The translations under genes were made by a program, and so were the position numbers. A stretch of DNA of 64,000 bases from assembly GCA_014526335.1 (NCBI GenBank), contig JACTAT010000040.1, forward strand, positions 1,372,119 through 1,436,118, given 5' to 3'. Of the stretch, positions 32,401 through 47,400 are shown piece after piece. Under the pieces are notes generated by a model. It was not told where the DNA came from. It made no database searches and saw only the letters and a list, made by a program, of their open reading frames with translations. The number at the start of each line of letters is the position of its first letter. The first letter of the stretch is position 1. Source of the DNA: Chrysaora quinquecirrha (lineage: Eukaryota; Cnidaria; Scyphozoa; Semaeostomeae; Pelagiidae).

Positions 32401-35400
32401 TATTTAGAGTTTCATAATCTTCTAAGACTTTACTCCTGGTTCTGGCCTGACATTATCTCGGTATTTTTCACAGGATATGTCTAACGCCAAAGACTTGCCC
32501 ACAATCGTTATTGGTGATAATAATAACGATACTGAAGAACCAGAATCGAAGAAGACACGATCAGAATCGATAGCAGATGCGAGAAAAAGAAAACTCCTAA
32601 TGAAACTGCGACATGCAACTGCATTCAAAACGTAAGTTTCCTGAACATTTTGTTCATTTACAAGGCACGTTTTTTTTATAAGAAATTAAGAAATACTGAA
32701 AGTTTCTTAAAATTTTCAGATTTTGAGTACTGAAAGTTTCTTAAAAGCTTTCTCTTTGCAACCTGGTTATTTTATCTGAAGGATAGAAGGGTTTCACACC
32801 CATTTATCGATCATATTTGAATGCATAAGGTTTTTCTGTTCGTCTGCTTGTCACAGAAATGCTTTATTGCAGTCGAAACGCGGGATAAATAAAGCAAAAT
32901 TTTTCGCTGTCTCGAGGTGAAAAGTTTCCTACGTAAAAACTTTCCCGTACTGGAGTTTCTTAAGCTTTTGGTCATTGGAGAGTCTTGGTTTCTTATAAAG
33001 AGTTTCTTATGAAAAATTACGTTTATTTGTTATACATGCTTTTTATAAAGAACCAGTTAATAAGGAACCTATACATGAAAAAGACCGAAAAAGAATTTGT
33101 CAGTTGTGAATATTTTATCACTGCAAACAATCAAGAATTAAGAAGCCGATTCTAGTCAATTGCGGTCAAAACTCACACAAATTCTTTGGTACACATGTAT
33201 AAAATGTTTTCTTTAGCAGTTTCAAGCTTTGCTCACATATAAGTCTCTCTTTAGAATAGTCATTAGCACTGATTTAAATTAAGGAACTTTTGGTACTAGA
33301 GGTCCAAGAATAAAGAACTTAAGCAGCTAGACCTTGAGCTTGATTTTCTATGAAAGAAGAAGAGTTTGACACTTTTTTAAGAATACGAGCCTCAATTTAG
33401 GTCAAAATTTAAGAATTTGGAGCGATTGCTGTCAGGAACTAAAGTAATCTACTAAACATGAACAAATTGTTGAAGAGCCATCTTCTATTGACGCTAGCCT
33501 GTTTATTTGCTCTGAAAAGCCTTGAATGCCAGGGCGAAATATTAGCAAAATTATGAATATGTAACTATTTCTCTGTGTCTCGTCTGCCGTTTTGTGTCGT
33601 TTTTGAAAATTTATTATTTTATCAACTTTCTTCGACACAAGCATCTTTGATCCGGCGGACAGCCTGTTGCCAGTCCTTTTCTTCGAAACATTATTTGCAT
33701 ATTTTGTCGTAGAATCTTACCAGAAGAAACTACATGTAATGTGGTGTGCTATTGTGCTATCTTTGGCCTTTGCCATACGAACAAACATCGTTTGTCAAAC
33801 ATTTGAAATTAGTTTGTTGATAGTAATGTTAGAACGTTTGCCCACATCGCAAAACATTGCTTGATAAATAAAAATAAGCAAAATTTGCGCGATGTTTTGA
33901 TTACGTTGAAGAACTTTTTCTGCTTAGAAAATGTTTGACAAGCTCTGTTTTACGACGTGCCCAACCGTTAAAAAATTGTCTTAAGCAAATTTCAGATGTT
34001 CAATAAAAATGTTCTATCGTTTCGTTCCTAGAATAATATTATTCGATTTTCAACAGCGAGAAAATGTTAGAATTGAGTGTTTTTATCTCTGAATATCTTT
34101 CGTTTATGAATTATGTATTTCCTACGACAAAGAAATTCGGATATTTTCAATTTAGCTTCTACAGTAAACCTGTTCGTTAATTTACCTGCCAACATCTAAG
34201 ATCTCTCGTCTAGTGTTCAGTCAAACTATTCTTGTTAAACGTACATTTCGACTCTTTGGTAGCTAACAGACATTGAATACAGCATTATTCTCGATCTTAG
34301 ATTGTTTGATAGAACAAGAGAGGAATCCTTACGTTCAACCATGGAAATGGATCAGTGTTACAATGTAGAGGTTAGCTTTGCTTTTTTCAGTTAGAATGTG
34401 GCCATTCTCTTCTTTTATTTTATTCTCTTATCAAGTTAGCTACGGACGGTTTCCAATCCTATAAGTCTCTTTCATCCATTTGGCGCTGGCAAAACGATCG
34501 AACATAGCTTGTCGAACATTTGAAATGTTCTTGTCGAGCAAATGCTTATCATTTTGCCACGTCGCAAAACATTATTCATCCAACATTTTTTGCTTGCGTC
34601 AAGCAAGAAATGTTTGAACTTTTTCAAACACATCGCTCAAAAAAATTTGCTTGCTGTTGCTTGTGAAGCAATGTTTGTGACATGGTCAAACGTTGAAACA
34701 TTGTTTGATAAGAGTTTTTCAAATGTTTGACAACAATGTTTGATCGTTTGGCCAGGGACTAACACTTACATTCGCACAAAGACTTTAACGTGCTAGAAGA
34801 CATACATAATATTTATATGCAGTAACCAGGGCCGTCGCTATGGGGGTGCGGCACCCCCCCTGGCCTCAAGCCTGTCGGCAACTTGTCTCTAATGCGGGCA
34901 TTGTCCGCAACAAAGAAAATTTAGGGCCAAAATTTCTATGGTAAGCAATAACCTGCTAGGAACTCCCGCGTGTGCATCGCATCATATTACAACTGAACGA
35001 TCACAGAATCCTGTTGTATATTAGCTACCATGTAGTATTTGAAAGTGAGTTAAAGAAACAATTTTCTATGCACAAATGACGGATCGAGAAAGATAAATCG
35101 CTTAGAACTACGTTGTCTTCTTTGTAAACTTTTGCCTGAATTTGACGACGTTTTTGGGTCTTCACAATTAGCACCACTTCAGCGCTTACTTCATTGCTTC
35201 ATGACTTATTATCAATGGCACGACAATCTACTGTACAATATGTATACCTTTATATCTTCATTCGTTAGTGGTCTAATGGCAATAATGCTTATGGCGTTGC
35301 AACATCACACAATCATTTTTTCAGTCATAGTCTTCTTTGGCGTCGATTTTTATTGGATTGGTAGTGGAAAACGGTTCAGAAAATTGTAATTTAAAGGCTC

Positions 35401-38400
35401 CGAAATTGTAATAGAACGATTCTAGCTCAATAATTCTCAAAATTTTTCCGGGGAGCATGCCCCGAACCCCCTATTCGGAAAAGCATTTGTGCACATTTAT
35501 ATTTAAGCCGCCCCTTTTTCTTGTGCCCTCCATTTCTAAAAGAGTTTCAGTGCTCTGGGAGCGGGCCCTTAAATTCATCGTAGCAGTCAGGCCACACCCA
35601 GGCCACACCCATTTTGTCGGCAAATTTACATTCGGCACCCCCCTAATTAAGAGTTCTAGCGACGGCCCTGGCAGTAACTGTACCCACAATATTTACTCAA
35701 ACCCCCAAAGCAATTAGGCACGTGAGAGAATGGAGAACCAGATGCTAAAAAAGTATGTTCGAAATTGTAGGTTTTGATGATTGAGTTATTGGTTTCAGAA
35801 CTCCATTTTCTGGTTATTCTGGTTTGGATTTGTGGTATCGTATGAGGTCGATGGTGGATGGAATCTGCTTTTCAGGATAATTCGCTATTCCTCCTGATTA
35901 TCGAAAATGCAGCAGATGAAAACCAAGAAATAATAGCTAAATGTTATGTGTCTATGCGACGAAAAAAAAATCAAATCTTCTTGGAGAATTCGTTCTTAGC
36001 GCAATGACAATGTCTCAGTAGTTGCTGGTCGTTTTCTGTGTGGTATGAAATTTCCCGGGATATAACTTCATAGATTTCGGTTCTTGCCCAGCTCTCATAC
36101 ATAATGCTTCTATTTCACTGCCGCTCGAAGATCTGTCGACTTTCACTCCCTTTTCCTACATTTTGGGAAGGCTACTTGAATGTCTGCTAGCTAAGTATTT
36201 TGCTTCCTCGTGCTAAATTCAATTCAAGCATAAAATAAATTCATTTAAGTTGTGTTAACTTCAACAACCTAAGAACAGTCTATTTCCCAGCTACGATACT
36301 ATTCAAAACACCACCGTCATTTCTTGCAAAAAATTAGTCAAAACTGCATCAAGACCCCACCAATTATGGTATTCCACTTCTAGAAAAGTCTATCCTAGTG
36401 TTTGCCATTCATAAAAAATGGTCACAAGTACTATGGTACTGAAGAAGGCTTACGTAGTTGAAACCAGGGAGCTCCCTTGATGAAATACGGAGCGTCATGC
36501 GCTCTAGACTCTGGTACAGACGATCAAACACTGTTGGTCAAACATTTGAGATTGGTTTTTTCATAACAATGTTTGACCGTTTTACCACGTCAAAAACATT
36601 GAAAATTCTGTGCTTGTCAATCAAAAGCGAAAAACGCTTGACAAGCAATGTTTTGTGACGTGGTCAAACGGTCAAACAGAAGTTGATTGTTCGGCCAAGG
36701 GTTTGCTCAAGTTTCGTAGAGCTCTTTAGCTCAGTGAATTTATTGTTCGCTCTAAGCATTCAATCTTGTGTTCGAATCCCATCAACTGTGTTATGCCACT
36801 TCTTGACAAATCTAAAACGGAGTGTATAGTGTTTTGCTAATGACAATCACGCAATCATAATTAAAGCCTTCTTTCCATTTTCTTTAGGATTTAAAGCAAG
36901 CAGAAGCCGAAGAAAAGAAAGAACAAGACCGCATAAAAGTAGTGACCACTTTGAAGCCAACACTTCCCACTGGAGTTCCTCTCAAATCTTTGAAAGAAAT
37001 GAAGGAATCAAAATCTAAAAAGAGTTTCACAAATTTGACTGATGCAGGCCATCATATGTTGTCACCGGAAAGTTTGGCTGTTATGCGATCAACAATCAAT
37101 GAAAAGGTTCAAACTCTAGTTTTGTCAAGGTTTCATCCACCAACCCTTCATAGTCTTTGTGGCAAGAAAAACTACTCCATCCTGTTCGGTTACCTAACTC
37201 TTAGGTCCTGGCTAAACGTTCAAACATTGTTTGCCAAACATTTGTGATTTGTTTTTAAAGCAGAATACTTTACCGTTTGGCCACCTCGGAAAACATTGTT
37301 CGGCAAACACTTTTTCATCAGCGTTGTTCGGCAAATTCTTCTTGTCGAACCATGTATTGTGGAATGGCCAAATGTTTAAACACTGCTTCAAAAGCAAATT
37401 TCAAATGTTTGACAAACAATATTATTTGATTATTCGGACCTTAGATTAGGCTAAATGCTAATTTTGTACTAGCTATTTGCTGAAGCAGAAGACAGGGATT
37501 GGGTACTGGGCTGTGAAACTTCCTCCTGGCTTTGCGAAAACATTGCTTGGAAATTCTGCTTGTCGAAAATGTTTGTGACCTTGCAAAATAATCAAACATT
37601 GTTGTAAAGCTAAATCTCAAATGTTTGACCAACAATTTTTGTAGTTTGCCTAAGGCAAGGGCGTCGGCCTAATAACTGAGTGAGCATTTGAGAAGGAAAG
37701 AAAACTTGCATAAGCATAATGTTTCTTTTTTCTTTACGTTTTTTGAAAGTTCTTGTTGTCTTTCCATTAGCATCGCAAGAATTTTGGAGAGCAGCCGTGG
37801 CTTTTGGGAAGACTTGCACTTTCAAAACAAACATGTAGATTTGAATTACCGATGGATATGCGAATTCTAGAGAGTAAGATCTTTATTTTTCGTTATCGAC
37901 AATTTTTTACTCATGAGTATCTTTAATCATTCAATAAATAATTCCAATGTATATTTACTTTCATTTTGCGTTTCGTAGCCATTACACCTTTGGAATACCT
38001 CCTGAAGTACTGCATCATAGGGTAAGACGCTTCCCTTGTTTTGACCTCACTTATTCGGTCCGTATGTCATGCTTCGGTCTGAAAAATTTTACAGCATATA
38101 CCTCGCAGTCGTTTTCATGTTTATCGTTGCCTAAGTGATTTTTATCTATCTTACTTCTTATATAGTATGTAGTATATAGTATATTATATTTACTATATAT
38201 CTTATCTATATTTCAGTCGGAGAAGAAAAACCTTGTATAAAAATGTTTTTCAAAAACTAGATAAAGACCGTGACGGTTGGCTATCTAAGGAAGTGAGTAA
38301 AAAGTATTCTGTAATGCCTTTTCTTTATATTTGTTAACTTAAGAAACTGTTAACGCACGTAAGCACGCTAATTCCTTTATTTTTATATTTGCTAACTTAA

Positions 38401-41400
38401 GAAACTGTTAACGCACGTAAGCACGCTAATTCCTTTATTTTATATTTGCTAACTTAAGAAACTGTTAACGCACGTAAGCACGCTAATTCCTTTATTTTTA
38501 TATTTGCTAACTTAAGAAACTGTTAACGCACGTAAGCACGCTAATTCCTTTATTTTTATATTTGCTAACTTAAGAAACTGTTAACGCACGTAAGCACGCT
38601 AATTCCTTTATTTTTATATTTGCTAACTTAAGAAGCTGTTAAGATTAGAAAGTTTTATTTTATTCACCCATCTTTTAAGAATGATGTGATATGTTCATTT
38701 ATGGCATTTTTAAGACAGTTTTACAGCAGCTTGAAGTTAAATGACATCCCAAGTTAGCAGACTCTCAAGGGACGAACAACGCTGCCTATTGCCTGACATT
38801 TTTATAGTTGTCGATCGTCTTGCAGTCTCCTCGTTCTTCAAATAACGGTCTAATATTGAATGGGCGGATAGGAAGGCACTAAAACATACATACATAATAC
38901 TGCATGAAAATTTGGTTTTTTACTTTGGAACTGTAGGTGTTTTCAATATAAAAGCTTCTTGACCGTCATGATGTAGCTACTATTATTTGAATTCTTGTTT
39001 TTCTAGGAGCTGATAAAGGCATTAAAAGATATTCATGTAAATTACATAGATCAGAAAGAAATCGATATTCTTCTGCAGGTAAGGTAAAAATAGCATTTTA
39101 ACTGGACAGGATGTCATGGTTAATTAAATCATGAGCTCGTGGCCCTTGTTCAGTTCTTTGTGGCCTGTTTTTTTATATATCCAATCTTCTTACTTATGCA
39201 CGTCTTTCTTCTTCGCATTTTGCATTTTCATTTACTATTTTACCCCTTTTTTCTCATGGAATTTCTATCGCTCCCAAGGCTGTTTTCCCATGTGGCTTTG
39301 CATTTCAGCTACCCTGAGCCTCATTATTAAGTACCATGCATTCAGTATTTGTATATATTTATTTATGTAGATGAATATACGTACGAATGCATCCGTACTT
39401 TTGTATATGTATATATTTATATTTATTTTTAATGAATGTGCCACATAAACAGAAAATTGATTATTTAACTCAGCTAAAGTTTTCTCTGAAAAGAAAGTTG
39501 CTGCCAAATTTTGAGAAATGGCTGGAAAAGTTTTGTGCATACTTTTTGTTCAGCAAGATTACATTTCAAGGAACTTTAGGTTCTGACAATATAGTTGCAC
39601 TGTTATTAGAAATTTTTTGCCGAACGTTCTCAGTAAGAAATTTCTAATTCCGTGGCCAAACGACCAAACACTGTTCGTCAAACATTTGAAATTTGTTTTA
39701 CAGGCAATGTTTAAACATTCGGTTACGTCATAAACATTAGTTGAAAAGTATAATTCGCTCAAAAATGTTTTTTGAAAACTTCAAGCAAAACATGTTTCAA
39801 ATGTTTCTTGTACGAGGCAAAAGCTGTTTGACGTGCAATGTCTTTTATGTGGCCCAACGGACAAACATTGCCTTTGAGAAACAAATATCAAATGTTTGAC
39901 AAACAATTTTGATCGTTTGGCCAAGGCCTAAAATTACTCCAGATCCAGATACTTCTTCCGCCTCTGACTATCATATCTTTTTCAGATGCTGGATTTGGAC
40001 AAATCTTCGATAAAGAATAAATACAATGTCATGATGTTTTCAGTTATTTCTGCTTTCTCTGAAAGACTAGTTCTTTATCTAAGGTAATATTAAATTTTCT
40101 AGATATGACTCGATATACTGAAGCATAATTTGTCTTTTGCAAAACGTGAATTTTAGCGAATTACGAAAAATGCAATGATTCTAATCTAAGTATACTAAAG
40201 AACAACTGAAACGGTCTCATCCAAACTTTCGTAGACTTTGCCTGCGTGCTGCAGAGTATTAGCAGGAGAGAAACTCAGTATTGCCTTTCTGTATGAATTT
40301 TCAATTAACAACCAACCATCATCCAAAATCTACGTATTTTTATACTTGAACTAAGTCGACTTTTAAAACGTTTAGTACCAATTTTGGATGAAATTCTACG
40401 CTTTTGATAAGAAAAACTTGCTATATAATGGATGTAATGCCTAGGATGAAGGAAGGCTGTCCTACCTATTACAAATTTGTTAATACCTATGATGCTGTGG
40501 TAATGCCGTACATGGGCAGCAAGCAATGTTGCAATGCAAGGATGCCTAAGCTGGTTCTTGCAACAGGATAAAGCCTTACATGGTTAGAGCTAAGACTGAG
40601 TAACTTAACATGACCGTGAATGTAAATATATGATAACCTCTACAAGTGTTAAAGAACTTTTAAGAAAATTTCAGAATATCTAAATCAACAAAAAAGTTTT
40701 AAGACGCTGAGTACTAATCCCAATCTTAGTTTGTGTATTTCAAAATGCAAGCAATATTTTCCATAAAAATTGACGAATAAAGTCAGGCAAAATAGAAGTA
40801 AAAGCAAGAAAATTGGTAGCCTTTAGGCCTTGGCCAATCGATCAAACATTGTTGTACCAGCATTTTAAGTTTGCTTGTCAAGCACTAATGGTTTGGCTAA
40901 GTCCCAAAACATTGCTCGTCTAACATTTTTGTTGCCTGTATCTACCAATAAATATGTTTGGACTTCATAAAAGATATCACGCAAAAAAATTTGCTTACTT
41001 TGATTGATTAGCAAACAATGTTTTCTGTCTTGACCAAACAGTCAAACATTGCTTGAAGCAAATTGCAAATGTTTCACGAACAATATTGAAACTACACGCT
41101 TTTTTTTATAATGCACCACTTTATAAGGAACCTACATGTAGGAGGCTCGAAAATTTCAAGAACTTATACTACTAAGGAGAAAATCATTAAGGAACTTTTG
41201 AATGTTGAATACTTTTATCACTGCAAATAATCAAGAATTAGAAAGCCAGTGCCATTCATTTGCAGTCGAAAATCACATAAATCGTACGTTAAGCATGTAT
41301 CCAAAGTTTCTTTGAGTGGTCTCGAGCTTTGCTCACATGCAAATGTCTCTCTTTTATTGCTAAGACCACTGTATGTGCAGTTAAAATTGAGGAACTATTA

Positions 41401-44400
41401 AGGAACTTTTTGAACTACAATTGCCTCAAAAGAGGCCTAAAGATAAGGAACTTTAAGAACTAGGCCTTGAGGTAGGTTCCTTATAAAAAAAGCGTGTAAG
41501 GCAAAATAGAAGTAAAAGCAAGAAAATTGGTAGCCTTTAGGCCTTGGCCAATCGATCAAACATTGTTGTACCAGCATTTTAAGTTTGCTTGTCAAGCACT
41601 AATGGTTTGGCTAAGTCCCAAAACATTGCTCGTCTAACATTTTTGTTGCCTGTATCTACCAATAAATATGTTTGGACTTCATAAAAGATATCACGCAAAA
41701 AAATTTGCTTACTTTGATTGATTAGCAAACAATGTTTTGTGTCTTGACCAAACGATCAAACATTGCTGAAATTGCAAATGTTTCACGAAAAATATTGATC
41801 GTTTGACTAGTGCCTTACATTGCTATTACAGAAACAAACTGATTGCCTCGACCATTCATCAAAGTACTTTTGCTTCTGTTGCTGACCTCAGTATTTCTTT
41901 TGCAGGAAACTCGACAGAAGAAAAGATAAGGGTTTAAAAGAACGACTAGAAGTTGCAGATTTTTCAAATCTTCGATGGAAGATAGAGGGTGTCGATGTGA
42001 GTCTGCTTGCAAACACAACGATTTCAGCAATTATGCAGATAAACGATAGGTGATCTGTCTTTGCATAAATAACTAGTTGATAACCGAGACCTATACAGGT
42101 TTACTACTATCATTGCAGAAGGGTATCTAGATAGTAGGCCAGGAAAGGCTATTGTTTTGTTCAAAACAAGTTTGCTTGCAACACAAAGATTTTAGCAATT
42201 ATGCAGATAAACGATATGTGATCTGTTTTTTCATAACTAGTTGATTACAGAGACCTATACAGGTTTACTACTCTCATAGTAGAAGGGGATCTCCGTAGTA
42301 GGCCAGGAAAGGCTATTGTTTTGTTCAAAAAAAGTTTGCTTGCAATGGGCCCCCTTGGAGGCTACTCAATTGTGGCTGATGCACTAACGCCCAAGTTCCC
42401 GCATTGGGGGATTTATTATGCAGATAAGTGACAGGTGATCTGTCGTTCCACATCTATTTGATAACAGGGACCTGCATATAGGCTTTACTACTCTCGTGGT
42501 AGAAGGGTCCCTCCGTAGTAGACAAGGAAAGCTTATTATTGTGTTCAGAACAAGCTTGTTTGCAACACAAGGATTTCAGCAACTTTGCAGATAAAGGATA
42601 GGTGATCTGTATTTGCATAACTGGTTGATTACAGAGACCTAGACTGACCTAGGTACCGGTTTATTTCTCTCATTGCAGAAGGGTATCTACATGGTAGGCC
42701 AGGAAAGCTTATTGTTGTGTTGAGACCAATTTTTCTTGCAAACACAACGATTTCAGTGGGTTCTTGAGTTCGTGCTTTCATACCCATGCCTGTTCAAACC
42801 TGTTAGAAATGCTTGAGAGTATTTCGTTCAGAGACTCAGCCAATCGATTGAATTAAGACTAAGAGTTTCGTCGCGTGGAGCGGATGCCTTGGTCAGACTG
42901 CCGCAGGCTATATCATTGTTTTGCCTTACCAATGTAGTGAAGTCAGACAAACCACATTGACAAAAAGGGCTAGAAAACACGGCTTAAACTTTTAGTCGTC
43001 GTCAATTTGTCTTTGTATATTGTTCTTTAGAGACACGGAATTTACAGTTGAACCTCCATATAACGGACAGCTGTGGTCCTATTTTTGCTGTCCGTTGTAG
43101 AGAGGTACCCGTTGTATGGCGGTTGCTTTCACAAAACATTTACCTTTGGGACGAAAACATGTGTCCGTTGTTCAGAGGTGTCGTTGTATCATGGGCTGTG
43201 CGTAAACAAATAAATTACAACGTTGGTTTACTGGTTGAAATCACTGTTCTTTGCTCCAAAATGGCGGTTCTTCGAGTAAGTTTCAGTTTTCTTCCTATAT
43301 GCTCCCGGGGTGTGGAACTTAGGTAATGAGCGATACGAGGACATGCTGACTTACCGGGTATTGAAATATTTCGGGGCTGAAACCACAGGGTACTCTTTCT
43401 TGCTTTAGACATGTTTCAGGGATATGCTTTGACATACTGGTTTGCAGATGCCCATATCAATTAGGCTGAAGTACCCCCAGGATTAGCTCTGTGTTTTTTT
43501 TATTCAGTGCCATATATAATATAAACTATTTTTCTTTCTTTGCCTCTTTAGGTTAATCCTGCCGTGAAAGCACTTCTGGAGGTATTGTAGCTGATCTAGC
43601 AAACAGTAATTTCTAAATCATCAAAATTTCAATTTTTTCACGCTTTGAACCCTTATTGTAGAATAATTATGCATTGCAATTTTCTCTGTGTTTGTGACGC
43701 AGATCTTTCATTCCAAAATCGTCAATTTGAAGTAGCAATTGCTCTTTTTGATTGCATAGCAATCAGCCTACCAGTTGAGCATTTTCAAAGGTGAAGGTGA
43801 AATGGTGTATTTAGGTCCAGTCGTTAGTAGGTTAAGTAATCGAGACCTCTGCCTTGCCTGTGACGCCACCGTAGCTGGGGCTGGAACCCCGACTTCGCTG
43901 AGCTTCTGCCACCAAGGGCCAGCTGGATGAGACCACGGTGCCACAGCAAAACAAAAAATTATTAAATGTACGCCATGCTAATCTAAATGGCAATTTAAAA
44001 GGAGGCATAAATCTAATGAACCTTCTTTCTTATTGGTAAAATTTGGAAGTTATCCGTTGTTAGGGGGCATTTTCCCCAGCATTCATTGCGAGCGTTGGCC
44101 ATAATCGTTCCGTAATCGTTTATTCGAACGTGTTTCTGACTCTCTAGAAATGGTGAGAATTAGATTTAGATTTAGATTTAGATTAGATATCAACGCGAGT
44201 CGCAGTTACCTTTGAATAAATTTGTGTCTTCCCTGAAGCTTAGAGGTATCGAAGTTTACTTGTAATAACAGACTAGAAATGTACAAAAATTTCTTAAAAC
44301 CCATATTGAATGATGAACTTTCTTGAAAAATAGATGAAAATTCGACAGTTTTAAAGATCTAGACTCGCTACCTAAGTCTCTGTTATGCTCCTTCGAACTG

Positions 44401-47400
44401 ATTGGTCGCTGATAATAGACCTCTCCCGAGCTGCCCTGAACAACAACAACGATAATAACAGCAAGTGGAAGGGACTTGTGTAGCCATTCTATTGGAGACC
44501 ATTGGTAGCAGCGCCACAGACTAGTCAAATAGCGTCCTTGAGAAACCAGTTCGCGTTGTTCGAGTAGTAGGGCACATCCTCTGTTGCAATGCTCAAAGTA
44601 TAAGTGATTTTCATTCGAAATTGGCTAGAGTTTAAACCTGATTTATTTGTTTGTAATTTCTTTGTTTCAATGTTAAGTTCATCATTTATAAATTCTCATC
44701 TAGCTTCTAAAATGAAATGTACTTTATTTTGATCGAAACACCAATTTTTATCACTATTATCATTATTAAATGATATTTATGAATTATAATATCGAATAAG
44801 AATTAAGTTTTGCTTCCTTCAATTTGGTAGCTATTGTTTATGATTATTCACTTTATAGTACTGTATATTTTTTTAAGAATTGTAGATAGTTATTTGGAAT
44901 TTTCATGGTCTTACACAACACTTATGTTATATTCAATTTTTAATATTTTGTACGTATAAATAATTCAAATACTGTATCCAATTTTCTAAAATGTGAATTT
45001 AATACACGTTCATATCATTTTTAAGTAATCTTTTGTAGAATTTATTTTATTATTTTAAAGAATTTTTAATTTATTTCATTGTACGTCTATATTTCTAATC
45101 TTGGGACGTAAATTTTTGTAAGGAGTTAAGTTTTTTAATATATATACACTATATATGTATATGTAGTCTTTTAATCATTTTGGTTTGCAAATTGCAAATA
45201 TATTGTCTTCGTCTTTAAATCCTTCAATAACATTTTAGAATTTCTGCTCTTTTCTTGTCAACTGTGCATCTGTTTTGCACGCTTTTGATTGAATTCAGTT
45301 TATGTTAGCCTTCAAAAGCTTTTTTTATTTTATTGAGAATAGCTGAAGAAGGAATTTGAAGTAAAGCGCGCGAAAGTGGAGAACACGAAAGCCTATGGAC
45401 TTCATTTTAACGAAATTATGAGTTTTTCCAATTAATGACATGTTTCGCTTACACTAGCGCATGTGTATCGACGAAATCTTTCCTTTCTCGCGAAGAATTT
45501 CGCCTAGTGGAGAATAGACTTTTTTAAAGAGGTCTGGGACGGTGCGACTTTTTCTGGAAGATGGCGGTTGTCTTGAGTAAGGGAATCTTTATTGCCCAAC
45601 TTCACTAATCGCTATCGGCTTAGATATTTTCGACTTCCATCCAATTTTCAGTTCCTTGTTGCGTCTTATTGCACTGGTTAATTAGTCTCATGCGGGAAAT
45701 GCATTTTCCAGGCAACAGGGAGCAGATAAAATTCAACCAAACCTTTCACTGCCTCAACAGGGCATCAAGATTCGAGATTGCGAAATCACGTTCAGTCTGT
45801 TGTGGGTATTTTTGAGTGATTTTACTTCACGACATGGGCTCAAATTAGAACAATGCAAGTTCGCTGCTTATAGCTGCTTACAGCTCATATGATTAATATG
45901 CATTTTATATTTTGCTCCAATGGTGGCCAAAATCAGCTGTTGTAGCTACTAAGGCCCTGGCCAAACGATCAAATATTGTTGGTCAAACATTTGAGATTTT
46001 GCTTAACATGCAATGTTTGACCGTTTTATTACGTTGCAAAACATTGCTTGAAAAGCAGAATTCCAACAGCAATGTTTGAAGAACATTCTATGCATTCTAT
46101 GCTTGTATCATGCAAAAAATGCTTGACGAGCACTGAAAATCTCAAATGTGTGACACTTCATCGTTTGGCCAAGGCCTTGGAGTCAGTTAGCCTGCAATTA
46201 ATCAAATGTGATTTTTGATTGCTTTGATTTCTTTTGACTAACAAAGTGCCATTAATTCAGCCAGAGACTTCAATTCATCAGACTACAGACTACAGCGGGT
46301 TGATGTATCCCTAGATGTACTATATTTGGAGTGAATGAACAGTCACCAAGTTCGTTGCCAGGGTTACTCTAAAAGAAATACATACATAACATACATGTTC
46401 ATGGCTTGCAAAAATATCCCTGGGAACGAGGTTGAATAGCTATCGATCTGACGCTGTAACGCTGTTGCTGTTGTATAACTATGCGTAGCAATGAATGATG
46501 GATAGAGAAATTAAAAAAGATGATTGGAAGAATCGAATCTTCCATGGGTGCAAATGCAAACTGATTTTTTCGGATGGACAGCCCCCGTATATAAGCTGTC
46601 TGACCCTCTCCTGCTCTCCTGGGTTGTATTGTCTCTTGGTCTATGAATCCCACCTCACATTGGAGTAGAAAACCCTGAGCTTGCCAGTTTTTAGTAATAC
46701 TGTAACAGTGTCAAAGCTAAATCCCTTATTTTCTTTCACTGCTTTGCTTACGTTACAATCACCCAGTACTTGAATGATAATTTGAATATTGCTCTAAAGA
46801 CAGTGCTTTCTCTTGAAATGCAGAGTTTCTCTGTGTATCTTCTCAAAAGAAACTGCGAACAACAATCATTTATAGTCACGGCTAGACTTACTACATGAGT
46901 CGTAGTTATCGCTATTGAATTGAATTACTGGACGCTCAAACTAACAGTTAATTCAATGTGAGCGAAAGATAGGGACTTGGGAAGCAAGTCTAACTGTATT
47001 TCATAAAATTCTATGACGTATGTCAGGAAACTCCTCCCACATAGGCACCCAATTCGGTTCGAAAACTTGGTCTTATGAAAACCGAGCTCGGCTTGTTGTT
47101 GTGTCATTGCGGCTTCGTGGATAATAAGGAGCCCCGAAGCCGCAAATATTTGAAACGTCATAATTGGAAAACGATTAGGATGACTGGAACAATCTGAAAG
47201 CTTTGAAGTATTTTAATTGTTGTTTTATTTCTTTCATTTTCGATTGCACATCTAAAACTGGTCTTCTAAAAACAAATACTGAAAAATATAATACTTCGCA
47301 CTTTTTTATAAGAAACTTTCTATAACTAACTCAAATGTTTGCATATAAATGAAGGTGGCTGTTGGTCCCCGTCCCCCTCGGCTTGTAGCTAAAAATATGG

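Noticed and set aside
35132..35389. Hydrophobic 85-codon ORF inside the hAT-type element
   Set aside because: No transposase signature and no start or splice context; probably a chance ORF.
38336..38641. CRISPR array
   Set aside because: The whole 58-60 bp unit is repeated with no variable spacers, in an animal intron; it is a minisatellite.
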